Below are positions 45,464 to 54,746 of a stretch of DNA of 64,000 nucleotides, piece by piece. The translations under genes were made by a program, and so were the position numbers. The notes beneath the pieces were generated by a model. That model worked only from the letters and a program-made list of their open reading frames with translations. It had not been told where the DNA came from and made no database searches. The stretch spans positions 248,001 to 312,000 of the forward strand of contig NZ_CP074112.1 in NCBI RefSeq assembly GCF_024584785.1. Reading direction: 5' to 3'. Position 1 is the stretch's first letter. Each line of letters opens with the position of its first letter. This stretch comes from Idiomarina loihiensis. GTDB lineage: Bacteria > Pseudomonadota > Gammaproteobacteria > Enterobacterales > Alteromonadaceae.

Positions 45464-47140
45464 TTAAATGTGCGTTAAATCGGTAATAAACTGTGCTGCA
45501 TATTGAAGATATTCCTGTTGTGGAGTTCGAATTACATCCCATCTTTTAGCATAGTTAAGGGGCCTGTCGCGTTGTTTAGCGTATGTAAGAACAAGCCGAC
45601 GCTTGGCACGGGATACACCAACAAAGAAAGCACACAGATTAGAATCTTGATCCCCAAAAAATATTTCGTTCTCAACGGCCAAAATTATCGTTGAGTCGAA
45701 CTCCAATCCTTTGCTCTTATGGATAGTCAGAATACGCACAGCCTGATCATCAGAGAAACGAGTCAAGGCTTGAGGCAAGTCGGGGGTAAGTTCAAGCAAT
45801 TCTTCAATGCGCGCTTTGGTATCTCCCACAACTTCACCTAATCTGGCATGTGACTCATAGTCAGGCGAGAGAGCAACAAGAGTCTCCATTCCTATTTTCT
45901 TCAAAAATCTACACACAGAATCCCACCATCCCGAAAACGGTTCATCCAACAACTCGGCCATGGCGATGATTTTTCGCTGTTCCTTGAAGAAGCTTTGGAA
46001 ATTTTGCCTGACGCTAGACTGCACCTCGTCATCGGCAAAGGGAATCAATTGATTCATCAGCCGAATCCAGGCTTTGGGCTCTCGCTGGCCATAGAGACAG
46101 GACAAATAGTCAACAACGAGCCTTGCGGCAGGTTCGACAGTAATATCCTGCATCTCCTGCTCATTCCGGTACGGTATTCCCCTAACTTCCAATGCCACCA
46201 TCAGGTGATTGGCGTAAAGATCTAGTTGTTTGGACACTAATACGGCGATTTCGGATAACGGAACCTGTTCATTTCTTATCCACCCGGCAATCAAATCGGC
46301 CAAGTACTCAGCTTCACCCTGGGCATTCTCGAATTGCCACGCGAAGACCTCTCCCTCTTCACCAGCAAGTTGGTGATCTGGCATGACGGAAGCCGGATCG
46401 AGCACGCGAATTATCTCGTTCTGCATCCGAAGCAGGCGTGGTTTTGAACGAAAGTTTCGGTACATGTTTAATGGGACCGCTGAAAAATCCCTAGCGAACG
46501 TTTGGAAAATTCCGTCCAATGCACCTGCCCATCCCATGATTTTCTGCTTGGTATCACCGACAGCAGTGAGACGAATGCTCGTACCTTGGAAGGCTACCTT
46601 CACGAGTTCATACTGCTGATCCGTGCAGTCCTGGAATTCATCCAAGAAAACATCGCTGTAAGTTTGGCGTATGGCATTTCTTGCGACAGTGGAGGCCTTA
46701 AGAATTTGAATTGCTAGCGGTACAAGATCATGAAATGTAATTTGCCTTTTTGTGACTTTTCTTTCGCCAATCGAATAATCCAGATCAAGAGCATCATTAC
46801 CAGTAAGCACTACTCGGAAGCGATCAATAATACGCTTTGCAAACGCATGAAATGTGTAGCTATCAAAACGGGAAGCCAATTCTTGTCCACAGCGTTGCTG
46901 GATTCGCTCCTTCAAGTTTTTGCTGGCGTCAACTTTGAAAGAGATAGCGAGTATTCTCTTCGGATAACGGCAGGTTCCGGTTCGTAGGAGGAAGTCAGCT
47001 CTTTGTGCAAGCATTTCCGTCTTGCCCGCGCCCGGCCCCGCCGTCAGTGCAAGACAGCGCGCTTGTTCCTTCGCAGCCCGCAGTGCATTGGGTTCAAGAG
47101 TTAGCCCATCCGAAGGCAGCCATGCATCTACAGCAATCAC
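45464..47140 (-). CDS. gajB: UvrD/PcrA-like helicase, GajB-like component of a Gabija-type defence pair
   Basis: This 558-residue superfamily 1 helicase has all main motifs: AGPGAGKTEM (I), DEFQDC (II), GDTKQKI (III), RNFR (IV), HKSKGLEFD (V) and VGVSRAKRRL (VI). In Gabija, GajB senses nucleic-acid products and works with GajA against phage. Its start overlaps the stop of the OLD nuclease gene by 4 bases, the typical gajA-gajB coupling. Length is close to known GajB (about 500). The pair as a whole supports the Gabija call; a class 2 OLD-UvrD system outside Gabija proper is the alternative. Confidence 0.85.
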   Translation of the reverse strand: MIAVDAWLPSDGLTLEPNALRAAKEQARCLALTAGPGAGKTEMLAQRADFLLRTGTCRYPKRILAISFKVDASKNLKERIQQRCGQELASRFDSYTFHAFAKRIIDRFRVVLTGNDALDLDYSIGERKVTKRQITFHDLVPLAIQILKASTVARNAIRQTYSDVFLDEFQDCTDQQYELVKVAFQGTSIRLTAVGDTKQKIMGWAGALDGIFQTFARDFSAVPLNMYRNFRSKPRLLRMQNEIIRVLDPASVMPDHQLAGEEGEVFAWQFENAQGEAEYLADLIAGWIRNEQVPLSEIAVLVSKQLDLYANHLMVALEVRGIPYRNEQEMQDITVEPAARLVVDYLSCLYGQREPKAWIRLMNQLIPFADDEVQSSVRQNFQSFFKEQRKIIAMAELLDEPFSGWWDSVCRFLKKIGMETLVALSPDYESHARLGEVVGDTKARIEELLELTPDLPQALTRFSDDQAVRILTIHKSKGLEFDSTIILAVENEIFFGDQDSNLCAFFVGVSRAKRRLVLTYAKQRDRPLNYAKRWDVIRTPQQEYLQYAAQFITDLTHI

Positions 47141-49062
47141 TCGGGCAGTTCCGCAAGCTTGGCGATCACGGCATCAGTGAGTCGTCCAAATGATTCAGGC
47201 ATGTTCGCCAGCAAATCCTCGTCGCTTAGTTGAGCGAGAGCTTCGATATGAGCAGCGGGCTTGCTGCCCAGTTTAAAAAGCTTGTGATACGTAGAGAAAA
47301 GATTTAACTCGTCATAGCTATATTGGGATGGGTCATGATGGCTCTTGCCTAACACGGCTTTAATTGTTGAGTCATCCGGAACTTCCTGCTGAACACCGTA
47401 AGCATCTGGGAAAGCAAGGAGCATTGAAAAATCTAAATCCATTGGAAATGAGAAAAACACACCACGCATTTCCAGCTCTGCAAATACACTCTTAGTGCCG
47501 TTTTCAAAGAAGTGGTGGGTACGAACAGGTACTTTGTCATCATTCCAATCTGATAAAGAAAAAGTATTTGGCAGAACTTTTTCAGGTTGATATAAGCCAA
47601 GTTGGTTATTTACATACTTTATTCTTCCCCAGCCCGCTTGATATCTGCCCACATCTAAATCGAGAAGGGTCAAAAATGGGATTTGCAGTGCTGATAACAG
47701 GCGCCAAAAATGATTGACATGCCTACCTCCAAGCGGAGCAATCGTAACCGCTGATTCATCAACTGGCGCACCCTTTGCTTGGAAAAGGCGCGGTAGTACA
47801 ATTTCTTCGCTATCCCCTTCACCCAACACAACCAAACGTGAGAAGTAAATCTCAGGGAATGCCTGGACAGCCTCGCGTACAAACTTGTGCGCTTCATCGG
47901 TTTTAGCGGGTAATTGGATTTTCGTAATTCTTGATTGCCGGGTTTCGGTAAGTCGAAGATATCGAATATGTTCCGGATCGACACGTCGTAACATTGACGG
48001 AGCATGCGTAGCGATTAGGGCCTGAGCATCCTCGTTGCTCGTCATGGAGTTCAGAGCGCTGACAATCCGCCCCAGATAGTGAGGCGAGAGGCTGTTCTCT
48101 GGTTCCTCAAGGGCAATCAAAGTAAAGACTGGCGGACGCAATTTTTCTGGGTCAAAAGAGCCGTCCTCACCGGCAAGGACAGCACGCCCAATTGCTTGAG
48201 ATGAAAGAACCAATGACAGATAGAGCATCGACTTCTGGCCGTCACTGAGTCTGGAAAAATCGACAAGATGTTCATCATGTCCAGGCGAGAATGATACGGA
48301 CAAATGACGAAGCAACGCCTCGATCTCAGATGCCACAAAAGTAATCTTGGGATCTGTAAAGTAGCTGCCTTTATGAAGGGTGCCCCAAGTTTTCTTCAGG
48401 TGGGCACTAAAAGCATTGACCGATGGATTAGCAGCCAAACTCTCACTAATCTGGTCGGTGAACCCTTTGACTTCCTCCCGTTCATTTTCCCAGTTCACTG
48501 CCCGTAGCAAGCGGCCAAGCAGCGCGTTCGTTCCATATGCTATGTGGTCAGTCGGATCTCTTCTTGCGGGCAGATAGTGGACTTGTATGTGATTTCGTTC
48601 AGACCTTGGAACCGTTTGAGGATTTAGAGGCGAACCATCCGGGCCAGCTTCAAGCACATACACAAAAGTCTCATCAATATCCCCATCCAGGCCCATAGTG
48701 GCACTTAGGCGATATCGTACCCTAGGAATTCCGTCAGGGTCATCAAGGCGCATGTGACTGAAATGGGGAGCAACGGTCGAGTTATCTTCTTCATCCTCCA
48801 ACTCGGGGAACACGAAGTCCGCCTCAATCCATAACTGCCTTTCTTCGGGCGCTTCTTGTTCATCGTGCGGGACATGGAAGTCTGAGCGCTGAATACGGCG
48901 TAATGATGGATCAAATGCAAACAGTCGGCACAAAGCCTGGAGTGCAGCAGTCTTGCCTGACCCGTTGGGGCCAATCAGATAGGTAATATTTTCCAGTGTC
49001 AGTTCTGTTGGTTCAGCACCAAAACTCTGAAAATTTGAAACCCGAATACTGTGCAGTTTCAT
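47137..49062 (-). CDS. gajA: OLD-family ATPase/TOPRIM nuclease, GajA-like
   Basis: This 641-residue protein has an ABC/SMC-type ATPase with Walker A IGPNGSGKTAAL, the signature region LSDGQKSM, Walker B ALEEPENSL and the H-loop IATHAP. A C-terminal TOPRIM nuclease follows, with the Glu in VLGEGDSEE and the DxD in LLDLDVG. GajA cuts DNA and is held off by nucleotides until phage depletes them. It precedes gajB in the same operon. It is slightly longer than B. cereus GajA (about 580). Confidence 0.87.
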   Translation of the reverse strand: MKLHSIRVSNFQSFGAEPTELTLENITYLIGPNGSGKTAALQALCRLFAFDPSLRRIQRSDFHVPHDEQEAPEERQLWIEADFVFPELEDEEDNSTVAPHFSHMRLDDPDGIPRVRYRLSATMGLDGDIDETFVYVLEAGPDGSPLNPQTVPRSERNHIQVHYLPARRDPTDHIAYGTNALLGRLLRAVNWENEREEVKGFTDQISESLAANPSVNAFSAHLKKTWGTLHKGSYFTDPKITFVASEIEALLRHLSVSFSPGHDEHLVDFSRLSDGQKSMLYLSLVLSSQAIGRAVLAGEDGSFDPEKLRPPVFTLIALEEPENSLSPHYLGRIVSALNSMTSNEDAQALIATHAPSMLRRVDPEHIRYLRLTETRQSRITKIQLPAKTDEAHKFVREAVQAFPEIYFSRLVVLGEGDSEEIVLPRLFQAKGAPVDESAVTIAPLGGRHVNHFWRLLSALQIPFLTLLDLDVGRYQAGWGRIKYVNNQLGLYQPEKVLPNTFSLSDWNDDKVPVRTHHFFENGTKSVFAELEMRGVFFSFPMDLDFSMLLAFPDAYGVQQEVPDDSTIKAVLGKSHHDPSQYSYDELNLFSTYHKLFKLGSKPAAHIEALAQLSDEDLLANMPESFGRLTDAVIAKLAELPE

Positions 49063-49139
49063 CCTTTTTTCCTAATACATATGGCCCGAAAAATTAAATC
49101 TTCCCGTTCCATGGGTGATTTTTACAGAACAAGAATTCC

Positions 49140-51518
49140 CTACACTCGAGCCCGTGCACGTTCTCTAGCCTTAAGCTCTATGCGTTGTGATATTTGGCTA
49201 TACAGCTGGGCTTCCTCATTCTCTCGATCAGTGACAGTCACAACCAAGGCATAGTCTTCTTGTTCGAAACTCAACGCCTCACCCCAATCTCTATCTTGTC
49301 GAGTAATTACAACAAACCACTTTTCAGAAGGCTTCGGCTGTTTAATCCGCCAAGTTGAAGATTGAACTGTACCTTTACCTCTTAATTCAGCACTTATGTC
49401 CCTATTACTTGTAGCATCATCATTTCTGGTTTTAGTTTCATCCTGAGTACTGTGATTGAAATGCCTTTGAACAGACTCAAGCGACTGATCTTTGACTAAC
49501 CTAAAAGACATTTTAGTGGCCACATAGTCTATCCTAGTTGTCCTGACCGCTGGACAATAAGACAGAGTAACTCTAATTTCTCTGGAAGCACGCTGAGACC
49601 TTAAAAAATCATCGGGAAGCGGCAGTTCGAAAAAGTGATGCGAGTTGTTTTCAATTTTCTCTTCAGCCATTAAGACAACGGCATTTTGTGAAGATCTAAA
49701 AAGCTCCCCCTCATCAACAGCACCATAACCAGCTATATCTCTAAACGCATCTCGTCCATTTGCGCTCCTATAAGATTTCTTCATATCTTCAGGAAAGCTG
49801 CTTTCAATCTCCGACAGCATATTCGCATGATTAACCAGTAGTGCTCTGAGCAAATTAGCAGAAGCCTTCGGGTAGTTATTCAATAAACGACCTGCAAGAT
49901 GGGTAATGTAAGGTGCCGCAAAACTTGTTCCGCTAATTTCGCTAAACAATGTGTTCCCAACGAATCGACTATTACAGGTCAGTACCCCCATGCCTCGCAT
50001 AACTGCATTGAGTTCGTTGCCTGTTCTTATTGGAGAAGCCAAGTTTCCACCCATAGCTACCAGCTCGGGTTTAATTGCACCTTTAATAGTGGGACCGTGA
50101 CGTGTAAATGGGGATGGTTGATTTTCTGTGGCTGGAGCCAATTGCCCAATTTCAGGATACCGTTGAGCATCGAAAGTCGCATTATGTCGAGCCAAGCTTC
50201 CCACCGTTAGAACGTTTAGTGCCGGAGCTGGATCTATGATAATACTTTCGTCAGCTAGAAGGTATTCTGGAAACTCGTCTCTCCAGCTATGTCTTGGCAC
50301 ATCTGGATCGATAGAGCCTGAGAAGTTCCCAGCAGAAACGACAAATAAGATATTGAAGTCCCTAGCCAATTTATCCAAGACATACGCAATTCCTCGAATA
50401 TGACGATTATCGTAAGGTGCATTGGAATTCCCTAACGACAAATTGAAAATCCGACATTGGTGTTCTTCGACAAAATAGGTTACAGCTTCAATGAGAGTTT
50501 TTTCGATAGAACTGGAGTCAAATTCTGCATTCTCATCAAGAATTCTACCATTGAAAATCCAAAGTTCAGGGTGCCAATAATTTGTTGAGTTACACGCTTC
50601 CAAGTCACCATACAGAGCTACACCAGCAACAGCAGTGCCATGACCATTCAAATCCATGCCGTCTGTATCACCAATAAAGTCTGCACTTTCCGCAATTGCG
50701 GGTGCCAACAGGGGGTGGTTAGTATTTACTCCGCTATCAAGGACGCAAACTCTTGCAGCTTGATGAGTAGGGGATTGTATTCCTTCAGGAATTCTATTGA
50801 TGTCACAATTTAGTTGGCTATAGCGAATACCGCTCTTGGGGGGGAGATCAACAAGTCTGACATCAGAGTGATTCAGCAGTAGATTAGCCTGACTAGAGTT
50901 AACCTCCAAACGGTACATTACTAAGCTATCAAGGTTAACTTTATCTGTTCGCCGTATTCCGTTATGAGCTAGCCAACGCTCAAATGCATCACAAGTGCTT
51001 AATCTCTCTGGGTGATGAGCAACAGCTACAGGCCAAAGCTCTACATCTAAGAGAAACTTCTCTGACCTTGGTAAGCCATGCCTTCTTAGAGCCCAACTTT
51101 TCCGGTCATCACTTGTCCAGTTATCGATTCCCTCTATGGCCTCGAGAATCTGCTTGTACGTCAATTCTGTCTCGTCCAAACCTAAGCGTTGCAGGTGATC
51201 TTCAAACACAGTCATTCCGGTTTCATCAACAAAAACAACACACAGATGATTGTCTTCTTGGCTTACAAACTCGATACCATGTTTGTTTAGATGGGTAATA
51301 TCGAGAAGTCCTGTATAACGAATTTTCAGTACAAAATTACCCGGACGTGACGTTTGCTGACTTTGTGCGAATCTGATTGATTCAGTTAAGTCTCTAGATA
51401 ATTTTTGACCATGCCCCCGAAGATCACCTCGTGGATGTTTTGGGATATTGACTTTCCTTGTTCTACGTTCATTTTCAAGCAGTTCTCTTTCAATCTTAAG
51501 ATGTTCATAATTAGCCAT
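49140..51518 (-). CDS. ietS: S8 subtilisin-like serine protease, IetS-like
   Basis: This 792-residue protease has the catalytic triad Asp261 (VLDSGVN), His293 (NGHGTAVAG) and Ser532 (SGTSFAAP), plus the oxyanion Asn in VVSAGNFSG. There is no signal peptide, so it acts inside the cell. The 240-residue N-terminal part may hold it inactive or bind a target. It is paired with an AAA ATPase 14 bases upstream. This matches IetAS, first described as a Ti-plasmid stability pair and later reported as anti-phage. Its substrate is unknown. Confidence 0.85.
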   Translation of the reverse strand: MANYEHLKIERELLENERRTRKVNIPKHPRGDLRGHGQKLSRDLTESIRFAQSQQTSRPGNFVLKIRYTGLLDITHLNKHGIEFVSQEDNHLCVVFVDETGMTVFEDHLQRLGLDETELTYKQILEAIEGIDNWTSDDRKSWALRRHGLPRSEKFLLDVELWPVAVAHHPERLSTCDAFERWLAHNGIRRTDKVNLDSLVMYRLEVNSSQANLLLNHSDVRLVDLPPKSGIRYSQLNCDINRIPEGIQSPTHQAARVCVLDSGVNTNHPLLAPAIAESADFIGDTDGMDLNGHGTAVAGVALYGDLEACNSTNYWHPELWIFNGRILDENAEFDSSSIEKTLIEAVTYFVEEHQCRIFNLSLGNSNAPYDNRHIRGIAYVLDKLARDFNILFVVSAGNFSGSIDPDVPRHSWRDEFPEYLLADESIIIDPAPALNVLTVGSLARHNATFDAQRYPEIGQLAPATENQPSPFTRHGPTIKGAIKPELVAMGGNLASPIRTGNELNAVMRGMGVLTCNSRFVGNTLFSEISGTSFAAPYITHLAGRLLNNYPKASANLLRALLVNHANMLSEIESSFPEDMKKSYRSANGRDAFRDIAGYGAVDEGELFRSSQNAVVLMAEEKIENNSHHFFELPLPDDFLRSQRASREIRVTLSYCPAVRTTRIDYVATKMSFRLVKDQSLESVQRHFNHSTQDETKTRNDDATSNRDISAELRGKGTVQSSTWRIKQPKPSEKWFVVITRQDRDWGEALSFEQEDYALVVTVTDRENEEAQLYSQISQRIELKARERARARV

Positions 51519-51532
51519 TCCTAGTCCCTTTT

Positions 51533-52504
51533 TTAACTTTCTCGAGAAGCTGCTTGCTTCAAGTCCTTAACGGTCAAAAATTCCTGACTACGTAGGATCA
51601 TCCTTTTTACTGCTCTACGAACAATACGTTCAATATCAGCGCCACTCTTTGTAGAAAATATCCCGAGGATAGATTTATCATCTAACTCAAATTGGCGACG
51701 TACACCACGCAATTTGAGTGAAAGAATTTGTTGTATTTGCAGCTCATCAGGTAATGGGAAGTCAATTTTTTCATCGAAGCGTCGCCAGATAGCACTGTCT
51801 AAAATGTGCTCATGGTTTGTAGCTGCTAAAATTAGACTCTTCCCTTGATAAGCGTCCATCATCTGAAGCACTGCGTTAACGACGCGGCGTAACTCACCAT
51901 GTTCACCTGAGTCAGAACGTTCTTTGCCTATGGCGTCAAATTCATCAAATAAAACCACCATAGAATGTTCAGAAACAAAATCAAAAACTTTGCGAAGATT
52001 CGCGGCTGTTTCACCCAAAAAAGAAGATACCAACGCATCGAGACGAACAATTGCAAGAGGTAAATCAAGCTCAAAAGCAATGACCTCAGCTGCTAAGGTT
52101 TTCCCGCAACCTGGAGGACCATGAAAAATAATTTTTCCAGAAGGCTTCATTCCAAAACTTCTCAGTACATCGACACGGCGGTGTTCCTCAAGAAGTTCCT
52201 CGATGGGTGCGATACTAGATTCAGGTAAAACCATTTCTTCTATTGGTCGCTGAGCTTGTCGAACATCTAAAAGTGGTAGTCCTCGCTCTTTATCTACAGG
52301 AGGAGTAGGCAAAGCGTTACGTCCATTTTGTTTAAGCGGTCTTAAATGCTCACCATACAATATCTGCTCAAGATCATTTGCAAGAAGGTGATGTTGCTTT
52401 TGACGCTCATCTTGAATAACAGCTTCTGAAGCAAGCCGAAAGGCCTCGGAATCACCAATGGTTCCAGCCCTAATCAACTGTCTCAGTATTTTACCGTTAG
52501 CCAC
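51533..52504 (-). CDS. ietA: AAA ATPase, IetA-like partner of the subtilase
   Basis: This 323-residue ATPase has an N-terminal region of about 110 residues and a CDC48/FtsH-type AAA module. Key motifs are Walker A FHGPPGCGKT, Walker B VVLFDEFDAIG, sensor 1 AATNHE and arginine fingers in IWRRFDE. In IetAS, IetA restrains or delivers substrates to the protease. I start at GTG 52504, which follows AGGGGA by 6 bases, rather than at the TTG at 52522. Confidence 0.85.
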   Translation of the reverse strand: MANGKILRQLIRAGTIGDSEAFRLASEAVIQDERQKQHHLLANDLEQILYGEHLRPLKQNGRNALPTPPVDKERGLPLLDVRQAQRPIEEMVLPESSIAPIEELLEEHRRVDVLRSFGMKPSGKIIFHGPPGCGKTLAAEVIAFELDLPLAIVRLDALVSSFLGETAANLRKVFDFVSEHSMVVLFDEFDAIGKERSDSGEHGELRRVVNAVLQMMDAYQGKSLILAATNHEHILDSAIWRRFDEKIDFPLPDELQIQQILSLKLRGVRRQFELDDKSILGIFSTKSGADIERIVRRAVKRMILRSQEFLTVKDLKQAASRES

Positions 52505-52614
52505 TATTATTCCCCTTTGCAATGTTCATTTATAATCGAATTACTCAGTCGTTTATCGTATTAAATACTAATTATTTCATCATATTAATAACGATTTAAA
52601 ATAATCAGACGTAA

Positions 52615-52794
52615 CTACTTAGTATTATCTGAGGCTATGATGGTGCTTAGCCCATTCGATTTTGCATAATCCAAAATTAGTATTTCTATCATAGACGCTT
52701 GAGAGCGATGTTCTTTTTCCGCTGCTGCTTTTAGCAACAGCTTGATTTCTTTAGATGTTCGTATTGACAAAGTCTCTTCTTTGGAACGCGACAC
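52615..52794 (-). CDS. small ribbon-helix-helix-like protein upstream of ietA
   Basis: This 59-residue protein reads MSRSKEETLSIRTSKEIKLL and contains KEHRSQASMIEILILDYAKS. The beta strand and two helices fit a ribbon-helix-helix DNA-binding fold. The GTG at 52794 has GGAG 7 bases upstream; the longer upstream frame lacks a plausible site. It is the first gene of the leftward defence operon and is a good candidate for its autoregulator, or an antitoxin-like component. Confidence 0.65.
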   Translation of the reverse strand: MSRSKEETLSIRTSKEIKLLLKAAAEKEHRSQASMIEILILDYAKSNGLSTIIASDNTK

Positions 52795-52896
52795 TGTGCT
52801 TCTCCATGATAAATAAGCAATACAATGTACTGCATTATGCGTACATTGTATACTGTTTATTGAACTCATTACCGATAGCATGGATAGCGATATAGT

Positions 52897-52913
52897 GCCC
52901 CTTCGAGAGGGGC
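52897..52913 (-). terminator. short GC-rich hairpin after the DUF1845 gene
   Basis: GCCCCT and AGGGGC pair around TCGAG. There is no T-tract, so its terminator role is uncertain. Confidence 0.4.
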
Positions 52914-52935
52914 TGGTTGATGGGAGCCTAGTTGG

Positions 52936-53538
52936 CTAGTTGGCGGGGTTATCTGTTTCCTCTTCAGTGATATCGTCATCGGTTGAAGGCACCGCTTGCT
53001 CAACTTCTGCTTCTTTACCCTTAGCTTGGGCTGATTTTCGTGCTCGAATTTCGATATCAATAATGCGTCGTGCAAGTTTGATAATGCGCTGTTGCCATGC
53101 GTAGTTGCCATCAACGCGTTGCTTGTTGCTAAGCACGCTAGATAACCAGAGTGTGTCCATTGAGATCATCAACGCATCGAGTTTGCGCACTAAGCCAACA
53201 AACTGGCCAACCTGAGGCGAGCTGATTTTGGCGTTGAAGGTAATCGGGTCGGTGTAGTCAGGTACTTCATCGATGCCGTTGGACTCCATCAGTTTGTCCA
53301 AACGAGCTTGTTCTTTGTCTACCGCTTTAGCGCAATCCACGATCAACTGGCTAATGATCTGTTCCACTTCATCAATTTCGTTCTCATCGCCAATGATGCG
53401 TAGGATGACATCGATTCCGTAGAGCGCACTGACCGTGCGCCTAAAAACACGGTCAACGACACGTTGCGCCTGTAAGCTGTTAATTGTGAATGATTGTTCA
53501 AAGATGGGTTTTGAGTAATTGGGTTTTGCTTGGGCCAT
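52936..53538 (-). CDS. DUF1845-family protein conserved in SXT/R391 elements
   Basis: This 200-residue soluble protein reads MAQAKPNYSKPIFEQSFTIN and has a helical core with a charged, disordered C-terminus (DDDITEEETDNPAN). It corresponds by position to s063 of SXT, the conserved gene that bounds the hotspot after traN. Its function is not established. It is divergent from the ssb operon, with about 370 bases between. Confidence 0.7.
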   Translation of the reverse strand: MAQAKPNYSKPIFEQSFTINSLQAQRVVDRVFRRTVSALYGIDVILRIIGDENEIDEVEQIISQLIVDCAKAVDKEQARLDKLMESNGIDEVPDYTDPITFNAKISSPQVGQFVGLVRKLDALMISMDTLWLSSVLSNKQRVDGNYAWQQRIIKLARRIIDIEIRARKSAQAKGKEAEVEQAVPSTDDDITEEETDNPAN

Positions 53539-53841
53539 AAGTTTGCTCCTGATATGACAATAATCAGTCCCTAGACTAATCCTCTGTGAGGTAATGGCCT
53601 TTCAGCTAGGTGGAAGAATTGAGCATCTTTCTAACTATCCTGTCTGGATAAGACGGTTACACTGACTATCAAATATTGCTGATCTGTTTCAGTGATATCT
53701 GCGCCTGAGAGCATGAGCTCAAAGGAAGCCCGCCGCTGAGTTTTCTCAGTGGTACTAAGAGGTAGCTAGCCTCCTTAAACAAATAGCCTGCATGTTTTTA
53801 CATGCTCAACCATGCGTTCCTTACGGTTCGCCTTTTCACCA
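53539..53841. other. divergent intergenic region between the DUF1845 gene and the ssb operon
   Basis: About 300 bases without a gene, presumably holding the promoters of both units. I could not identify a SetCD/AcaCD-type site by eye with confidence. Confidence 0.4.
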
Positions 53842-53904
53842 CCCAGCTGGGGGAGTTTTCCCCAGTTGGGGGTGACTCCTTCAAAACCAACATAAGGAGT
53901 CACC
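53842..53904 (+). promoter_or_regulatory. tandem-hairpin leader, copy 1
   Basis: Hairpin 1 is CCCAGCTGGGG...CCCCAGTTGGG (53842-53870). Hairpin 2 has perfect 10-bp arms, GGTGACTCCT (53871-53880) and AGGAGTCACC (53895-53904). The AGGAG ribosome binding site of the gene at 53906 is wholly inside the 3' arm. Confidence 0.9.
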
Positions 53905-53905
53905 A

Positions 53906-54232
53906 ATGGAATATATCTTCGGATTTATTATCCAAATCGCAGGCATTATGTTGCTTGCAAAACTGAGCTGGTCGCTTTTGCGATTGCTTGCTCGTCAAAG
54001 CGTGCGCCCGTTTCGATTTGTACTTACTCAAATCAAGCGATTGCTCACACCAACACCAAAACGTCGTCCAATGGCAGTGCCTAAAGCTCCTGGTATGCCC
54101 CGTTTGACATCTGCGTTTTACAAAGAGCCACATCAGTACGACATGGCTTTACTCGAAATACCAACCTATCTGCGTCGTCAGTCTTCTTTGCCCAGCCGGG
54201 TAGAAGCGACTGTGTGCACAGAGTTCAACTAA
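53906..54232 (+). CDS. small membrane-anchored protein of the ICE recombination operon
   Basis: This 108-residue protein has an N-terminal membrane helix (IFGFIIQIAGIMLLAKLSW) and a basic cytoplasmic part with VLTQIKRLLTPTPKRRP. I do not recognise a family beyond its position as a conserved backbone gene before ssb. Its ribosome binding site is held in the first tandem-hairpin leader. It is 15 bases from ssb and probably co-transcribed. Confidence 0.7.
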   Translation: MEYIFGFIIQIAGIMLLAKLSWSLLRLLARQSVRPFRFVLTQIKRLLTPTPKRRPMAVPKAPGMPRLTSAFYKEPHQYDMALLEIPTYLRRQSSLPSRVEATVCTEFN

Positions 54233-54247
54233 GACGAGGAGAACATC

Positions 54248-54667
54248 ATGAAAAACCAAGTAACACTCATAGGCTACGTTGGCTCTGAGCCAGAGACGCG
54301 AGCCTATCCATCAGGTGATTTGGTGACCAGCATTTCGCTGGCCACTTCTGAGAAATGGCGCGACCGTCAATCCAATGAGCTCAAAGAGCATACGGAATGG
54401 CATCGGGTCGTTTTTCGAGATCGTGGTGGATTTAAGTTAGGGCTCAGGGCAAAAGATTTAATCCAAAAAGGAGCAAAGCTTTTTGTTCAAGGGCCTCAGC
54501 GCACGCGCTCATGGGAGAAAGATGGCATTAAACATCGATTGACCGAAGTGGACGCGGACGAGTTTCTGCTTCTTGATAGTGTGAACAAAGCATCTGAGCC
54601 ATCACCGGCGGATGATGCGGGCTCCCAAACTAATTGGGCACAAACTTATCCTGAACCAGATTTTTAA
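54248..54667 (+). CDS. ssb: single-stranded DNA-binding protein
   Basis: This 139-residue OB-fold protein reads MKNQVTLIGYVGSEPETRAY and contains SISLATSEKWRD and EHTEWHRVVF, as in bacterial SSB. The C-terminus ends PEPDF, close to the acidic DDIPF-type tip. It protects the single strands made during transfer and works with Bet and Exo. It has an ordinary exposed GAGGAG site and no tandem-hairpin leader, unlike its neighbours. Confidence 0.93.
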   Translation: MKNQVTLIGYVGSEPETRAYPSGDLVTSISLATSEKWRDRQSNELKEHTEWHRVVFRDRGGFKLGLRAKDLIQKGAKLFVQGPQRTRSWEKDGIKHRLTEVDADEFLLLDSVNKASEPSPADDAGSQTNWAQTYPEPDF

Positions 54668-54686
54668 CCGAGCGAAAACGCTTTAA

Positions 54687-54742
54687 CCCAGCCGGGAGTA
54701 CTTTCCCGTCAGGGGCAGACTCCCACTTTGATTGTCGGAGTC
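54687..54742 (+). promoter_or_regulatory. tandem-hairpin leader, copy 2 (bet)
   Basis: Hairpin 1 is CCCAGCCGGGA...TCCCGTCAGGG. Hairpin 2 arms are GACTCC (54718-54723) and GGAGTC (54737-54742). The GGAG site is in the 3' arm, 4 bases before ATG 54747. Confidence 0.85.
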
Positions 54743-54746
54743 CACA

